Origin: Holophagaceae bacterium
Lineage (GTDB): Bacteria > Acidobacteriota > Holophagae > Holophagales > Holophagaceae
Reading direction: 5' to 3'
Assembly: GCA_017859995.1 (NCBI GenBank)
Contig: JAFJUR010000015.1
Location: forward strand, 1 to 33,648
DNA length: 33,648 bases
The notes beneath the pieces are model-generated. The model saw only the letters and a list, made by a program, of their open reading frames with translations. It did no database searches and had not been told where the DNA came from. The translations under genes were made by a program, and so were the position numbers. Positions 23,943-32,825 of this stretch are shown piece after piece. Positions within the stretch are counted from its first letter, which is position 1, and each line of letters starts with the position of its first letter.

Positions 23943-26900
23943 TCAGTCCCGGTCAGAATCCACGCGGGTCCAGACGCCGGAGCGCAGGGCCACGAGCCAG
24001 GCCGACACGGGCAGGCCTTCACGGCCCTGGAGGGCCGCCGCGTAGCGGGCGAGCTGGGCCCGGTAGCCGGCCAGGTCCTGGTCGCTGAAGGTCCTGGAGT
24101 GCTTGAAGTCCAGCAGGTGGATGCGGTCGTCCTCCCACACCACGAGATCGGCCCGGCCCAGGGCGCCGCTGACCGCGGCGCCCGCCAGCGGCAGCTCGGT
24201 GCGGCGGCGCCGGTGGCGCCAGCCCCGGGCTTCGAACTGCTCCAGGAAGCGCAGGGCGTGCTCGCGGGCCTGGGCCACGGCGGGTGGGGCGTCGAGGCAG
24301 GCCTGGAAGGCCGCCGCATCTTCCCAGCGCACGAGGAGGTCCCGCAGGAAGGCGTGCATGGCCTCCCCCTCAAGCCGGGCGCGGCCGCGGGTATCGGCGG
24401 GGAGGTCCGCATGGGCCTCGAGGGGGATCGCCTCCAGGCGCAGCGGCGGCCGCTGGGGCGGCGTCGCCAGGGGAGGGGCGGGCGTGCGTTCTGGCGGCGG
24501 TGGCGCGGGCGCGGTATCCAGCGGTTTCAAGTCGGGATGGGCGTCGGCGAGGTGCTGCCCCCACTGGGCCCAGGTCTTGGTGTCCAGTGGCGGCTTCGTC
24601 TCCTTCGGTTCCTGGAGGAGGATGCACAGCCGGTCCCGGGCCCGGGTGAGGGCGACGTAGAGCAGGTTGAGCTCGTCGCGCCGCTGGCGGGACTCCACGA
24701 TGGGCTTGAGCTCGTCGTAGGCGCGGCCGGGGTGATGGCCGAGCTTCCAGGCGAAGAGCAGCTCGCCCTTCCCGGGGCGGGTGCGGAGGTCGCCCTTCCG
24801 GAACGCGCGGGGATGGGCGTGGAGCAGGGGCAGGATCACGTCGTCGTATTCGAGGCCCTTGCTGCCGTGGGCGGTCTGGATGAGCAGGTCCGCGTCCTCC
24901 ACCGAGGCCGGCAGGTCGCCGCGCTCGAGGCCGTGGCGCTCGTCGTCCAGCAGGCTGTAGGCCACGGAGGGACTGGCCGGCAGGGCCAGCAGCATGGCCA
25001 GCAGGGCCGACAGGTTCCGCCGGGCCCGCAGCGGCTCCAGCTCCCCGTGGACGCGCAAGGCAGCGATGGCCCGCAGCACCGCCCCCTGCTGGAGCATCCG
25101 GCCCCCGAGCTCCTGGGCCGAAACATGGAGGAGTTCCTTCAGCCACCGGGCGGCCTCTCGGTGGGGCTCGGGGAGGCTCTCGGGCGTCAGCGCACCCAGG
25201 CCGGGCAGGCCGGGGCGATGCTCCCGGGCCAGGGCCAGGTTCGCGAGCTCTCCGTCATCCAGGCCCACCACGAGGCGCAGCAGCGCGGCACACGGGATGG
25301 GTCGCTCGGGATGGGCCACCGCCTCCAGGGCCGCCATGACGAGCCGGACGCCGGGGCTGTCCCAGAAACCCGCCTTTGCGACCACGTAGGGCTGGATGCC
25401 CTTTGCCTTGAGTCGCTGCAGGAGCGCTGGAAGGCGGGTGCGCTGCTTCAGGAGGAGGGCGCGTCGGCGCGGCCCGGCCTTGGCGGGTTCGCCGAGGGCC
25501 GCGGTCCAGCCAGCCTCCCGGGAGAGGCCCGAGATCCAATCCGACAGGGCCGGCAGGTCCGCTCGGGAGGAGGGGGCCGTGCTGCGCACCAGGCCCACGG
25601 GACCCGCCGGCGCGGCGACCGCCGCCTGGGTGCCGTCCAGGTGGCCCGATTCCGGGTCGAGTCGAGGCCAGATGTCCGCCACGTATCGGTTGGCCAGGGC
25701 CACCACCGCCGGGGTGGAGCGGAAGTTGGCCGGCAGGCGGAAGGCGTGGTCGCCCGCCTCCGCCAGGTGCCGGCGCAGCAGGTCGGGATCGCCGCCGCGG
25801 AAGCCGTAGATGGCCTGCTTCACGTCGCCCACCCGCACCATGCGCGAAGCGCCGAGGGCGCCCAGGAATTCATCCTGGGCGCGGGAGGTGTCCTGGTACT
25901 CGTCCACCAGGAGCAGCTTCGGCGCGGGCACCTCCGGCGGATGGTCGCGAAGGCTCTCCAGGGCCTGGCGCACCAGGTCGCCGAAAGTGGCCATCGCCTG
26001 CTCGCGCTTGCCCCGCTCGAAGCGCCGGAGCGCCGCCACCAGCAGGCAGCGCATCCAGGCCTCCAGGGCGTCTGCCACCGGACCCAGGGTGCCGTAGGCC
26101 GATTGGAAGGTCTCGGAGTAGTAGCCCTGGGGTGGATTGTCCATGCGCCGGCTCTGCCCTTCGGCCCAGCGCAGGCGGGCCCGCAGGTCAGCCCCGTCGG
26201 GCGGCGGGGCCAGGATGTTCTCCGGCTTGAAGAACCGGCGGCTCTTGCTGGCGTCATTCCGGGCGAGGTCCGGCTCGGCGGCGAAGGGCGCGAGGGCCCG
26301 GCGGGCCGCGGCGAGGGTCGCGTCCAGGGCGGCGCGGTGAGGCGCGGGATCTTCGGGATCCAGGTGGCCCAGGGCGTCCCGGTGGTTGTCGTAGCCCCGG
26401 GAGAGTTCCTCCCAGTTCCCTTCGGCCCAGGCCAGCAGCAGCCGCGCGGGCACCTCGTCGGGATGGCCCTCGGGCACGGTGAGCGCTTCCCGCACCATCT
26501 GCCGCAGCAGGCGCAGGAGGGCCGGATGGGCCACGTCCAGGATGCGGTCGGAGCTGCCCTCCCCTCGGCCCAGCACGCGCATCGCGAGGCTATGGATGGT
26601 GGAGACCTGGAGCAGCTCTGCCTCCCGCCGCACGCGGCGCCAGAAGGCGCGGGCCCTGGCGGGGGAGGCCTTCCACTCGGCGCCCGCCCAGTGCGCCGCC
26701 GCCTGGGCCACTTCTCCGGCGGACTTCCGCAGCCTCCCGGTGAGGGGCAGGGCCTTCAGCTCCGTCGCCAGGGCCGCCTCCAGCGCCTTGGCATCAGGCG
26801 CTTCGAGGCTCGTCAGCAGCGTCCGCCAGGCGGCTTCGTCGAGGGCGGCGAGGAGGTCCAGGGGGCGCAGCAACCGCTCGCGGAGGTCCGCGGCGGAGGC

Positions 26901-27065
26901 TTCGCTGAAGGTGGTGGCCAGGATCTCCCAGGGCCGGATGTCGCCGCGACCGAGGTTGGCCGTCACGAGCACCGAGAGCGTGAAGGTCTTGCCGGAGCCC
27001 GCGCTGGCGCTCACCACCAGGGACTGCTCAAGGACGAGGGGATCGCTGAGGTCGAGGATGCGCAT
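23943..27065 (-). CDS. addA: AddA-type ATP-dependent helicase/nuclease subunit A
   Basis: This 1040-residue UvrD-like helicase carries a C-terminal RecB-family nuclease. With AddB it processes double-strand breaks to a recombinogenic 3' end, the AddAB counterpart of RecBCD. Motifs are Walker A SASAGSGKTFTL at 19-30, motif II LLLVDEYQDTS (about 385), motif III GDVKQAIYGFRGGD (about 410), motif V TAHGSKGLEYDDV (about 735) and motif VI LLYVALTRARDRL (about 800). The nuclease core is GRADLVVWED...LLDFKH (about 967-987), and it keeps the Asp and the D-x-K pair. The start ATG lies one base after the addB stop, showing tight coupling. At about 1040 residues it is somewhat shorter than B. subtilis AddA (about 1230). 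Confidence 0.92.
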   Translation of the reverse strand: MRILDLSDPLVLEQSLVVSASAGSGKTFTLSVLVTANLGRGDIRPWEILATTFSEASAADLRERLLRPLDLLAALDEAAWRTLLTSLEAPDAKALEAALATELKALPLTGRLRKSAGEVAQAAAHWAGAEWKASPARARAFWRRVRREAELLQVSTIHSLAMRVLGRGEGSSDRILDVAHPALLRLLRQMVREALTVPEGHPDEVPARLLLAWAEGNWEELSRGYDNHRDALGHLDPEDPAPHRAALDATLAAARRALAPFAAEPDLARNDASKSRRFFKPENILAPPPDGADLRARLRWAEGQSRRMDNPPQGYYSETFQSAYGTLGPVADALEAWMRCLLVAALRRFERGKREQAMATFGDLVRQALESLRDHPPEVPAPKLLLVDEYQDTSRAQDEFLGALGASRMVRVGDVKQAIYGFRGGDPDLLRRHLAEAGDHAFRLPANFRSTPAVVALANRYVADIWPRLDPESGHLDGTQAAVAAPAGPVGLVRSTAPSSRADLPALSDWISGLSREAGWTAALGEPAKAGPRRRALLLKQRTRLPALLQRLKAKGIQPYVVAKAGFWDSPGVRLVMAALEAVAHPERPIPCAALLRLVVGLDDGELANLALAREHRPGLPGLGALTPESLPEPHREAARWLKELLHVSAQELGGRMLQQGAVLRAIAALRVHGELEPLRARRNLSALLAMLLALPASPSVAYSLLDDERHGLERGDLPASVEDADLLIQTAHGSKGLEYDDVILPLLHAHPRAFRKGDLRTRPGKGELLFAWKLGHHPGRAYDELKPIVESRQRRDELNLLYVALTRARDRLCILLQEPKETKPPLDTKTWAQWGQHLADAHPDLKPLDTAPAPPPPERTPAPPLATPPQRPPLRLEAIPLEAHADLPADTRGRARLEGEAMHAFLRDLLVRWEDAAAFQACLDAPPAVAQAREHALRFLEQFEARGWRHRRRRTELPLAGAAVSGALGRADLVVWEDDRIHLLDFKHSRTFSDQDLAGYRAQLARYAAALQGREGLPVSAWLVALRSGVWTRVDSDRD

Positions 27066-27066
27066 C

Positions 27067-30036
27067 TCAGTCGTCCTCGCCGTCGGTCTCGACCGTCACG
27101 TCCACCGGGCGGCCGCAGAGGGCGCTGAGCTGACACTGGGCGCAGTGGTCCCCTGGGGTCGGTGGGAAGTCGCCCTGCTCGAGGCGCAGGTCGAAGCGGG
27201 CGAGGCTGGCCAGCAGCCGGCCCCGCCAGGCCTGCTCGGGGCCCTCGTCCAGAAGGGTGCCGAGGTGTTTCGTGAAGGGCTCAGGAGCCTCCTCCCGCAG
27301 CGGCACCAGCGCGGCGGTGGCGGGCAGGCCCGGGTGGACGGCCTCGGCGAGCAGCATGTACAGCGGTGTCTGGAGGTGGGCGGCGAAGGGCGCGTCCGCT
27401 TCGGCGTAGCCGTCCAGGCTGGTCTTCCGGGAGGTCTTGTAGTCCGTGACGCGGAGGAAGGCGAGGCCCTCCACGTGCTCCCAGCGTTCGATGCGGTCCA
27501 CCTTGCCGGCAACGGCCAGGCTGCGGCCGCCGCCCAGGTCCAGCGCCACGGGGCCCAGGTTCCCTTCAAGGGCCAGGAGGGTCCGCGTCCAGCCGTCCTG
27601 GAGGGGGAGCTTCTTCGTCCGCCCGGCCTCCTCCAGCGGCAGGCGGTCCGGCGCGATCAGCGCGATCTCCCATTTAGTGGGCCCGGGGGCGCAGACATCA
27701 TCCAGCAGGGCCGCCGCGAGGTTCGGAAGCAGGGCCTCCAGGGCGAGCACGGCCTGGGGCCACTGCTCCTGGGGGATGTGGTGCGCCAGGTCCGGCAGCC
27801 ACTGCTCCCGGTGGGCCTGCCACAGCGACTGGAGGTGGGGGAGGACGTCCTCCGGGCCCGCGCCTGGGCCGAGGCCCAGCGCGGCGCGGCAGGCGGCGGG
27901 CCAGTCCTTCAACCCCACGAAGGGTGTCAGCACCGCTTCCATCACGTGGTGGACGAGGATGCCCACCGCCATGGACATGCGGCTGCGGGCGTCGAAGCTC
28001 TGCAGGCCCCACACCCGCTCGGCCAGCGACCGGAAGGGGCATTTCGCCAGGGTTTCCAGGGCCGTGGGGCTCGCGGCGGGTTGTCCCTTCAGCCAGACCT
28101 CCCGGAGGCCCGGGGCCCGGTCGAACGCCGGGCTCGCGGCGGCGAAGGTTGCGCCGCTGGCGCGCGCGACGGCCGCTTCGGCCCGCGCCTCGCCGCGCGG
28201 ATCCGGGTCGCGGCCCTCCCAGCGCCAGCGCAGGCGGCTGTGGGCGGCCCCTTCCTGGGGCTTCCACTCGGCGGTGCCCTCCAGCGCGTTCCAGAACGGG
28301 CCCTGGGCCTTCATCCGGCCGTCCTCGTCCTGGGAGGGGCTCAGCACCACCAGGCGTTCCCGGGTCATGGCGAGCACCTTGTTGAAGGCGTAGGCCTCCC
28401 GCTGGAAGGTGCGGGGGATCTGGTCGCCGTGCTCGCTGCGCGGCAGCCAGAAGCGCTGCAGGGCGGGGGGGAAGGGTGGCCCGTCGCCGGCCTGGGTCTG
28501 GGTCTGGGTCTGGGCGAGCAGCGCCCGGTTGATGGCGGCCTTGCGGTCGAGGTCCAAGTCCGGATTGTCCGCCGGGCGCTTCGGCCAGGCGCCTTCAGAG
28601 AGGTCGAGGACGAGGGTGGCCCGGGCGCCCGCCCAGTCGTCGAGCACCGTGTCCGGCGTGACCAGGCGCAGGCCTTCGGCCGCGCGGGGGATCTCGCCGC
28701 TGCGGGCGGCCTCGAGGAAGACTTCCAGGGCGGTGAGCATGTCGGGGAAGGTCCAGGTCTCCTTGCCCCAGGCTTCCTTCAGCAGGCCCAGGGGCGCGTA
28801 GAAATCGTCGGGGTCGACCGGCAGGCGCAGCGTGGTGGCCAGGGACTCCAGGCCCTCGGCCCACTGGTGCGCGGCCTGGGTGGCGCCCCGGAGCGTCTCG
28901 AGCTCCCGCCAGATGCCCAGGGCGTAGGCGCGGGCCCGCTCGCCCAGGTGCATGAAGCTGCCCTGGAAAGCGAGGGGCCCGTCCTGATCGGCCACGGCCA
29001 GCACGTCGGCCCACTGGCGCAGGTCGTCCCGGCGCGAGGCCCGCAGCCCCGCGGAGACGGCGCAGGGATCCATCCGCTGCAGCCCGGTGAGCAGGGTCCA
29101 GAGGGGGCTCCAGGCAGCGCTGGCGATGAGCGGCAGCAGGCCCCCGCGCACGTGGAGGGCGATCCCCTCCTCCGCCAGGATCGGCGCCAGAAAGGCGGCC
29201 ACCGACTGAGGCTCAGGGTGGATGACGGTGATCTCCCGGGCCGGGATCCCCGCCTCCACCCAGGCGCAGACCTGCTCGCAGGCGTGCCGCAGCAGGTCCA
29301 TGGGCCCCTCCACCAAGCCCCGCTGGAACGCGTCGGCATGAGGCTCCAGGGCCAAGGGACCGTCGAAGAGAGATTCCAGCGCGGCGGCCCAGGGCGCCTC
29401 GCCCCAGCCCGCCGGTTCGGCCAGGGCGAGGTCGTTGGGGAGGCCCTGGCCGTGGGTTTCGAGGCCGTCGAGAAACCATTCGACCAGGGGCTGGGGGGTG
29501 CCAAAGAGCCCGGAACGCCCGCCGCCCTTACGGGTGGCCAGGGCGAAGGTGGCGCCGCCCAGGCCCGGAACGCAGCCCAGGGCCCGGAGGCGGGACGGCG
29601 CCAGGTCGCGGAGGCCGGCCTCCAGGGGGCCGTCGGCTTCGGTCCGCTCGATCCAGAGGCCGCGCATTCCGGCAAGTTCCAGGTCCACCGCCCGCCAGAG
29701 GGCCGCATCGGGCTCCAGGCAGCCGGCGCGGTCCACTTCCTGGAGGTACGAGTCCAGGTGGGCCACCACGGCGGCGAGGCTGTGGAGGGCCTTGGCAGGG
29801 CCCAGGTCCAACCCGTGGGCCTGGAGGGCGCGGAGGGTTGCCGGGAACAGGCCCTGGGCCAGCAGCTCCCGGCAGGCCTGGGACCGGGCCCGGAGTCCAT
29901 CCAGGCGTGGCGCGGGCCAGCCGTGCTGCCGGGCCTGCCGGCGCGCCACCCGCAGGTGCAGCATCATGCTGGTCGCGCCCGGCACGGGGGGCCGGGCGTC
30001 GTCCAGCAGCACGCCGTCAAAGGGGTCGTAGCTCAT
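27067..30036 (-). CDS. addB: AddB-type nuclease subunit B
   Basis: This 989-residue partner of AddA is encoded directly upstream, with its stop one base before the addA start. The C-terminal nuclease contains GKVDRIERW (about 845) and VTDYKTSRK (about 865), the D...DxK signature. One cysteine in TLAKCPFRS (about 665) and three at HCAQCQLSALCG (about 967-976) match the four-cysteine iron-sulfur clasp of AddB nucleases. No N-terminal Walker A is visible: the chain begins MSYDPFDGVLLDDARPP, and an in-frame stop lies nine codons upstream, so none is hidden before it. The helicase-like body would then be inactive, serving Chi recognition or structure. A small CTGGGT repeat encodes TQTQTQ in the middle. 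Confidence 0.85.
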   Translation of the reverse strand: MSYDPFDGVLLDDARPPVPGATSMMLHLRVARRQARQHGWPAPRLDGLRARSQACRELLAQGLFPATLRALQAHGLDLGPAKALHSLAAVVAHLDSYLQEVDRAGCLEPDAALWRAVDLELAGMRGLWIERTEADGPLEAGLRDLAPSRLRALGCVPGLGGATFALATRKGGGRSGLFGTPQPLVEWFLDGLETHGQGLPNDLALAEPAGWGEAPWAAALESLFDGPLALEPHADAFQRGLVEGPMDLLRHACEQVCAWVEAGIPAREITVIHPEPQSVAAFLAPILAEEGIALHVRGGLLPLIASAAWSPLWTLLTGLQRMDPCAVSAGLRASRRDDLRQWADVLAVADQDGPLAFQGSFMHLGERARAYALGIWRELETLRGATQAAHQWAEGLESLATTLRLPVDPDDFYAPLGLLKEAWGKETWTFPDMLTALEVFLEAARSGEIPRAAEGLRLVTPDTVLDDWAGARATLVLDLSEGAWPKRPADNPDLDLDRKAAINRALLAQTQTQTQAGDGPPFPPALQRFWLPRSEHGDQIPRTFQREAYAFNKVLAMTRERLVVLSPSQDEDGRMKAQGPFWNALEGTAEWKPQEGAAHSRLRWRWEGRDPDPRGEARAEAAVARASGATFAAASPAFDRAPGLREVWLKGQPAASPTALETLAKCPFRSLAERVWGLQSFDARSRMSMAVGILVHHVMEAVLTPFVGLKDWPAACRAALGLGPGAGPEDVLPHLQSLWQAHREQWLPDLAHHIPQEQWPQAVLALEALLPNLAAALLDDVCAPGPTKWEIALIAPDRLPLEEAGRTKKLPLQDGWTRTLLALEGNLGPVALDLGGGRSLAVAGKVDRIERWEHVEGLAFLRVTDYKTSRKTSLDGYAEADAPFAAHLQTPLYMLLAEAVHPGLPATAALVPLREEAPEPFTKHLGTLLDEGPEQAWRGRLLASLARFDLRLEQGDFPPTPGDHCAQCQLSALCGRPVDVTVETDGEDD
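28492..28515. repeat. CTGGGT hexamer microsatellite inside addB
   Basis: Three CTGGGT units and one CTGGGC lie in a row. They encode alternating Thr-Gln in the protein, and each unit is two codons, so slippage would keep the frame. Confidence 0.85.
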
Positions 30037-30199
30037 GCAGGGGGCCTCGGAAGAAGGGGCTTACGTCCATCCTGGCAGATGCCCTCGGCCGGCGGTGCAG
30101 GACGGATGGCACCAAGGGACCTCCCCGCCGAAAAGAATCCGACAGTGAACTAGACAGAGAATGTCCAATGCCTAGAGAGGGTCGCTGGCTGCCGACGCG
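30037..30199. other. Intergenic gap before the addB operon
   Basis: This 163-base gap follows the MacB-type permease stop and should hold the addB promoter. I see only a weak inverted repeat, GACA-GAGAA-TGTC (30153-30165), and no convincing -35/-10 pair. GAGG before ATG 30036 is the likely ribosome site. Confidence 0.4.
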
Positions 30200-31441
30200 T
30201 CACTCCTGCCGGATCGCCTCCGTCGGAGACAGCCCCGCGGCGCGCCAGGCCGGGTAGAGCCCGAAGAGGAGCCCGACCGCGAAGGCGGCGCCGAAGGCCA
30301 GCAGGATGGAGCCGGCCGTGGTGGTGGTGCGGACATCGGTGCCCGTGATGGCGCGGACCAGCACCATGCCGCCCAGGGACGCCAGGTGTCCGACCGCGAT
30401 CCCGGTCAGCCCGCCGATGCCGGAGATGGCCAGCGATTCCGACAGGAACTGGGCGAGCACATCGCCGCGGCGGGCCCCCACCGCGCGCCGGATACCGATC
30501 TCCCGGGTCCGCTCCGTCACGGAGGACAGCAGCACGTTCATGATCCCAATGCCGCCCACCACCAGCGAGATTCCGGCGATGCAGCCCATGATCGTCTTGA
30601 AGATCAGCATGCCCCGGCGGACCTGCTCGTGCCGGAGCGTCGGGTTGGACACCGACAGCTCCTGCGCCCGGCCGGGGAACCGCGCCTTCGTCCATGCCTC
30701 CACGGTCTCGCGCGCCTCGCCGAAGTCCTCCGGCCTCTGGAGGCGGACCAGGAGGTGGGGCGGGGCGGGGTGTTCCCGGAGCCTCGCCTGCGCGAAGGGG
30801 GAAAGGGTCGGGAGGAGGATGCGGGTGGCGCGTTCGCCGTGGGCTGGCTCCAGGACGCCGAGGACGCGGTGCGGGTATCCGCCGACGTCGAGCACCCGGC
30901 CCACGGCCTCGGCGGCCCGTCCAGCCCCGGCGATCCGCTCGGCCGTCCGGTGGGACACCACGGCGACCGCGGGATCCTGCGCGAGGTCCGCCGCGGTGAA
31001 GTGCCTGCCGGCGCGCACCCGCTCCGGGAACACCTCCTGCACCTCGGGGCTGGCCATGGTGATCAGCGCCGGGAACCGCGCCGCGCCCGGAGCGGAAAGC
31101 CAGCCGGAGCCCTGGTGAAAGAGGGCCACCCGGGCGGCGGGCCCGAAGCGGGATCCGAGGTCCTGGCGATCCGCCTCGCTGAACCGCACGGGGTCGCTGG
31201 TCGCGATGGCGATGCCCTCCACCTGCTCCGCCGTCCGGCTCGTGACCTCGATGAGGCCCAGCGCGGTGGTCTGGTTGATCTGATCACGGGAGTACCGCTC
31301 GAGGCTGTCGCCCAGGTTCAGGATGGCCAGCAGGGAACCGACGCCGATGATCACTCCGAGCGAGGACAGGAGCGTCCGCAGGCGGTTGGTCCGGAGCGCG
31401 GCCAGGCCGAGCGTGAGGTTGTCCATTCCCTTGAGCGACAC
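30200..31441 (-). CDS. MacB-type ABC transporter permease without adjacent ATPase
   Basis: This 413-residue permease has an N-terminal helix with the MacB start LAALRTNRLRTLLSSLGVIIG, a periplasmic MacB_PCD domain (about 45-270), and three C-terminal helices. The FtsX cytoplasmic motif VTERTREIGIRRAVGARRGD and the end motif LYPAWRAAGLSPTEAIR are both intact. These permeases need an ATPase and usually an adaptor; neither is encoded next to it, so its partners must lie elsewhere. GTG 31441 with GGAGAG six bases upstream is preferred over ATG 31426, whose purine run abuts the start codon. It diverges from the LytS-like kinase gene across an AT-rich gap of 223 bases. Confidence 0.9.
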   Translation of the reverse strand: MSLKGMDNLTLGLAALRTNRLRTLLSSLGVIIGVGSLLAILNLGDSLERYSRDQINQTTALGLIEVTSRTAEQVEGIAIATSDPVRFSEADRQDLGSRFGPAARVALFHQGSGWLSAPGAARFPALITMASPEVQEVFPERVRAGRHFTAADLAQDPAVAVVSHRTAERIAGAGRAAEAVGRVLDVGGYPHRVLGVLEPAHGERATRILLPTLSPFAQARLREHPAPPHLLVRLQRPEDFGEARETVEAWTKARFPGRAQELSVSNPTLRHEQVRRGMLIFKTIMGCIAGISLVVGGIGIMNVLLSSVTERTREIGIRRAVGARRGDVLAQFLSESLAISGIGGLTGIAVGHLASLGGMVLVRAITGTDVRTTTTAGSILLAFGAAFAVGLLFGLYPAWRAAGLSPTEAIRQE

Positions 31442-31554
31442 GGATTCTCTCCAGGCAGTTGCCCGCCTCCAGCCGTGCGGGAATCCACCAGCTACGGCCG
31501 TGGCCGGAAGGTGGCTTACCGGAAGGCCCTGATTGGATGGTTGCGACCACTAAG

Positions 31555-31627
31555 TTTGTTTTAAGTCAAATATTTGGTTTCATTTGTTAATATTTAGGGA
31601 CGAACAGCCGGTTTCATGGGACGAACA
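31555..31627 (+). promoter_or_regulatory. AT-rich control region with 21-bp direct repeats before the kinase gene
   Basis: GGGACGAACA occurs at 31597-31606 and 31618-31627, a 21-bp period, and GGTTTCAT occurs at 31576 and 31610. The palindrome CAAATATTTG is at 31567-31576, and a possible -10, TAATAT, at 31588-31593. LytTR regulators typically bind 9-10 bp direct repeats about 21 bp apart, and the operon encodes one, so autoregulation is likely. The repeat sequence does not clearly match the known LytTR consensus. Confidence 0.5.
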
Positions 31628-31664
31628 CAGGAAGACGTCTGGGTGCCAAAGGTATCCTGGGCGG

Positions 31665-32825
31665 ATGCCCGCGCCTGCCCCCCCATCGCCGCCTGTCGCG
31701 GCCATGCCTCCGGCCAAGCCGGGCGGCGTCCGGCCCTGGGTGAAGGTCCTCGCCTTCGGGCTGGTCGGCTGGAGCCTGGTGTGCCTCCTCATGGCCTACA
31801 CCACCCATTCCGACGCCCTCCGGAGCGGGAAGCCCTCGAGCCTCTGGGGCCTCTTCCAGAGCTACTTCCCCTACTTCATGCCCTACCTGGGGTTCAGCCT
31901 GGCGCTGCACAAGGTTCTGGCCGGGCCCATCCGGAGGCACATCGCCGAGCCCCGGGTGCTCCTCGGGATGCTCGCCGCGTCGTTCGCCTTCTTCTACCTG
32001 CCGTTCCTGGGCTTCCAAGCGCTCATCCGGGTGTTCGTCATCGGAGACACCTTCGCCGAGGTCTGGCGGCGGATGGGCAGCGTCCCGGTGATGCTCTATG
32101 TCGACGACATCATGCTGGTGCTCGTGGGGTTCGGGGTCCACTACGGGAGCGCGTTCATCCAGGAGCTCCTCTTCAAGGAACAGCAGCGCCGGGTCGCCGA
32201 ATCCGAAGCCCTCAGCATGCGCGTGGCCTTCGAGCATCAGCGCCTGGTCACCCTCCAGGCCCAGCTCGAGCCCCATTTCATGTTCAACGCGCTCAACGCC
32301 ATCAGCGCCCTGGTGCGCAGCGAGGACCGCGCCGGCGCCCTGCAGGCCCTGAGTGGGCTCAGCGACCTGCTTCGCGAGGCCCTCAAGGCCAGCCGCCAGG
32401 ATTGGAGCAGCATCGCCTCCGAACTGGCGTTCATCCGGCAGTACCTGGCCATCCAGCAGCTCCGCTACGGGGACCGGCTGAAGGTGGGCATCTCGGGCGC
32501 CGACAGCGAAGACGTGCTGTCCGTGGAATGCCCGCCGCTCCTCCTGCAGCCCTTGATCGAGAATTCGATCCGCCACGACCTGGACCGCCACGAGGGTCCG
32601 TCGGACATCCGCCTGGCCTTCCGGGTCGAGGGCCCTTGGCTCACCGTCACCGTCGCCAACCCGGTCCACCGGAGGGTCGCCGCCAACCCGGGCCTCGGTG
32701 TGGGCCTCTGCAATGTGCGGGAGCGCCTCCAGCGCACCTATGGCGGGGCCGCGACCTTCTTCTCGGGCCTGCGCGGGGAGGACTTCGTCGTGGAGCTCCA
32801 GCTGCCGGGGAACCCCCGTGGATGA
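31665..32825 (+). CDS. LytS/YehU-type sensor histidine kinase
   Basis: This 386-residue inner-membrane kinase has a proline-rich N-terminus and about four membrane segments (VKVLAFGLVGWSLVCLLMAY, the region around YFPYFMPYLGFSLAL, VLLGMLAASFAFFYLPFLGF and VMLYVDDIMLVLVGFGV). A short coiled linker follows, then the His_kinase domain of the LytS group. The phospho-acceptor is His204 in QAQLEPHFMFNALNAIS. The ATP site is made by LIENSIRHD (N-box) and GLGVGLCNVRERL (G-box). No extracytoplasmic sensor domain is seen, so the signal may be sensed within the membrane. ATG 31665 has no good ribosome site; ATG 31704 is an alternative. The 3' end overlaps the regulator start by eight bases, so the pair is translationally coupled. 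Confidence 0.9.
   Translation: MPAPAPPSPPVAAMPPAKPGGVRPWVKVLAFGLVGWSLVCLLMAYTTHSDALRSGKPSSLWGLFQSYFPYFMPYLGFSLALHKVLAGPIRRHIAEPRVLLGMLAASFAFFYLPFLGFQALIRVFVIGDTFAEVWRRMGSVPVMLYVDDIMLVLVGFGVHYGSAFIQELLFKEQQRRVAESEALSMRVAFEHQRLVTLQAQLEPHFMFNALNAISALVRSEDRAGALQALSGLSDLLREALKASRQDWSSIASELAFIRQYLAIQQLRYGDRLKVGISGADSEDVLSVECPPLLLQPLIENSIRHDLDRHEGPSDIRLAFRVEGPWLTVTVANPVHRRVAANPGLGVGLCNVRERLQRTYGGAATFFSGLRGEDFVVELQLPGNPRG

Noticed and set aside
24099..30153. Very long plus-strand open frames opposite addA and addB
   Set aside because: They have compositions typical of shadows of GC-rich genes and no domain motifs, while both minus-strand genes have full helicase/nuclease motifs.
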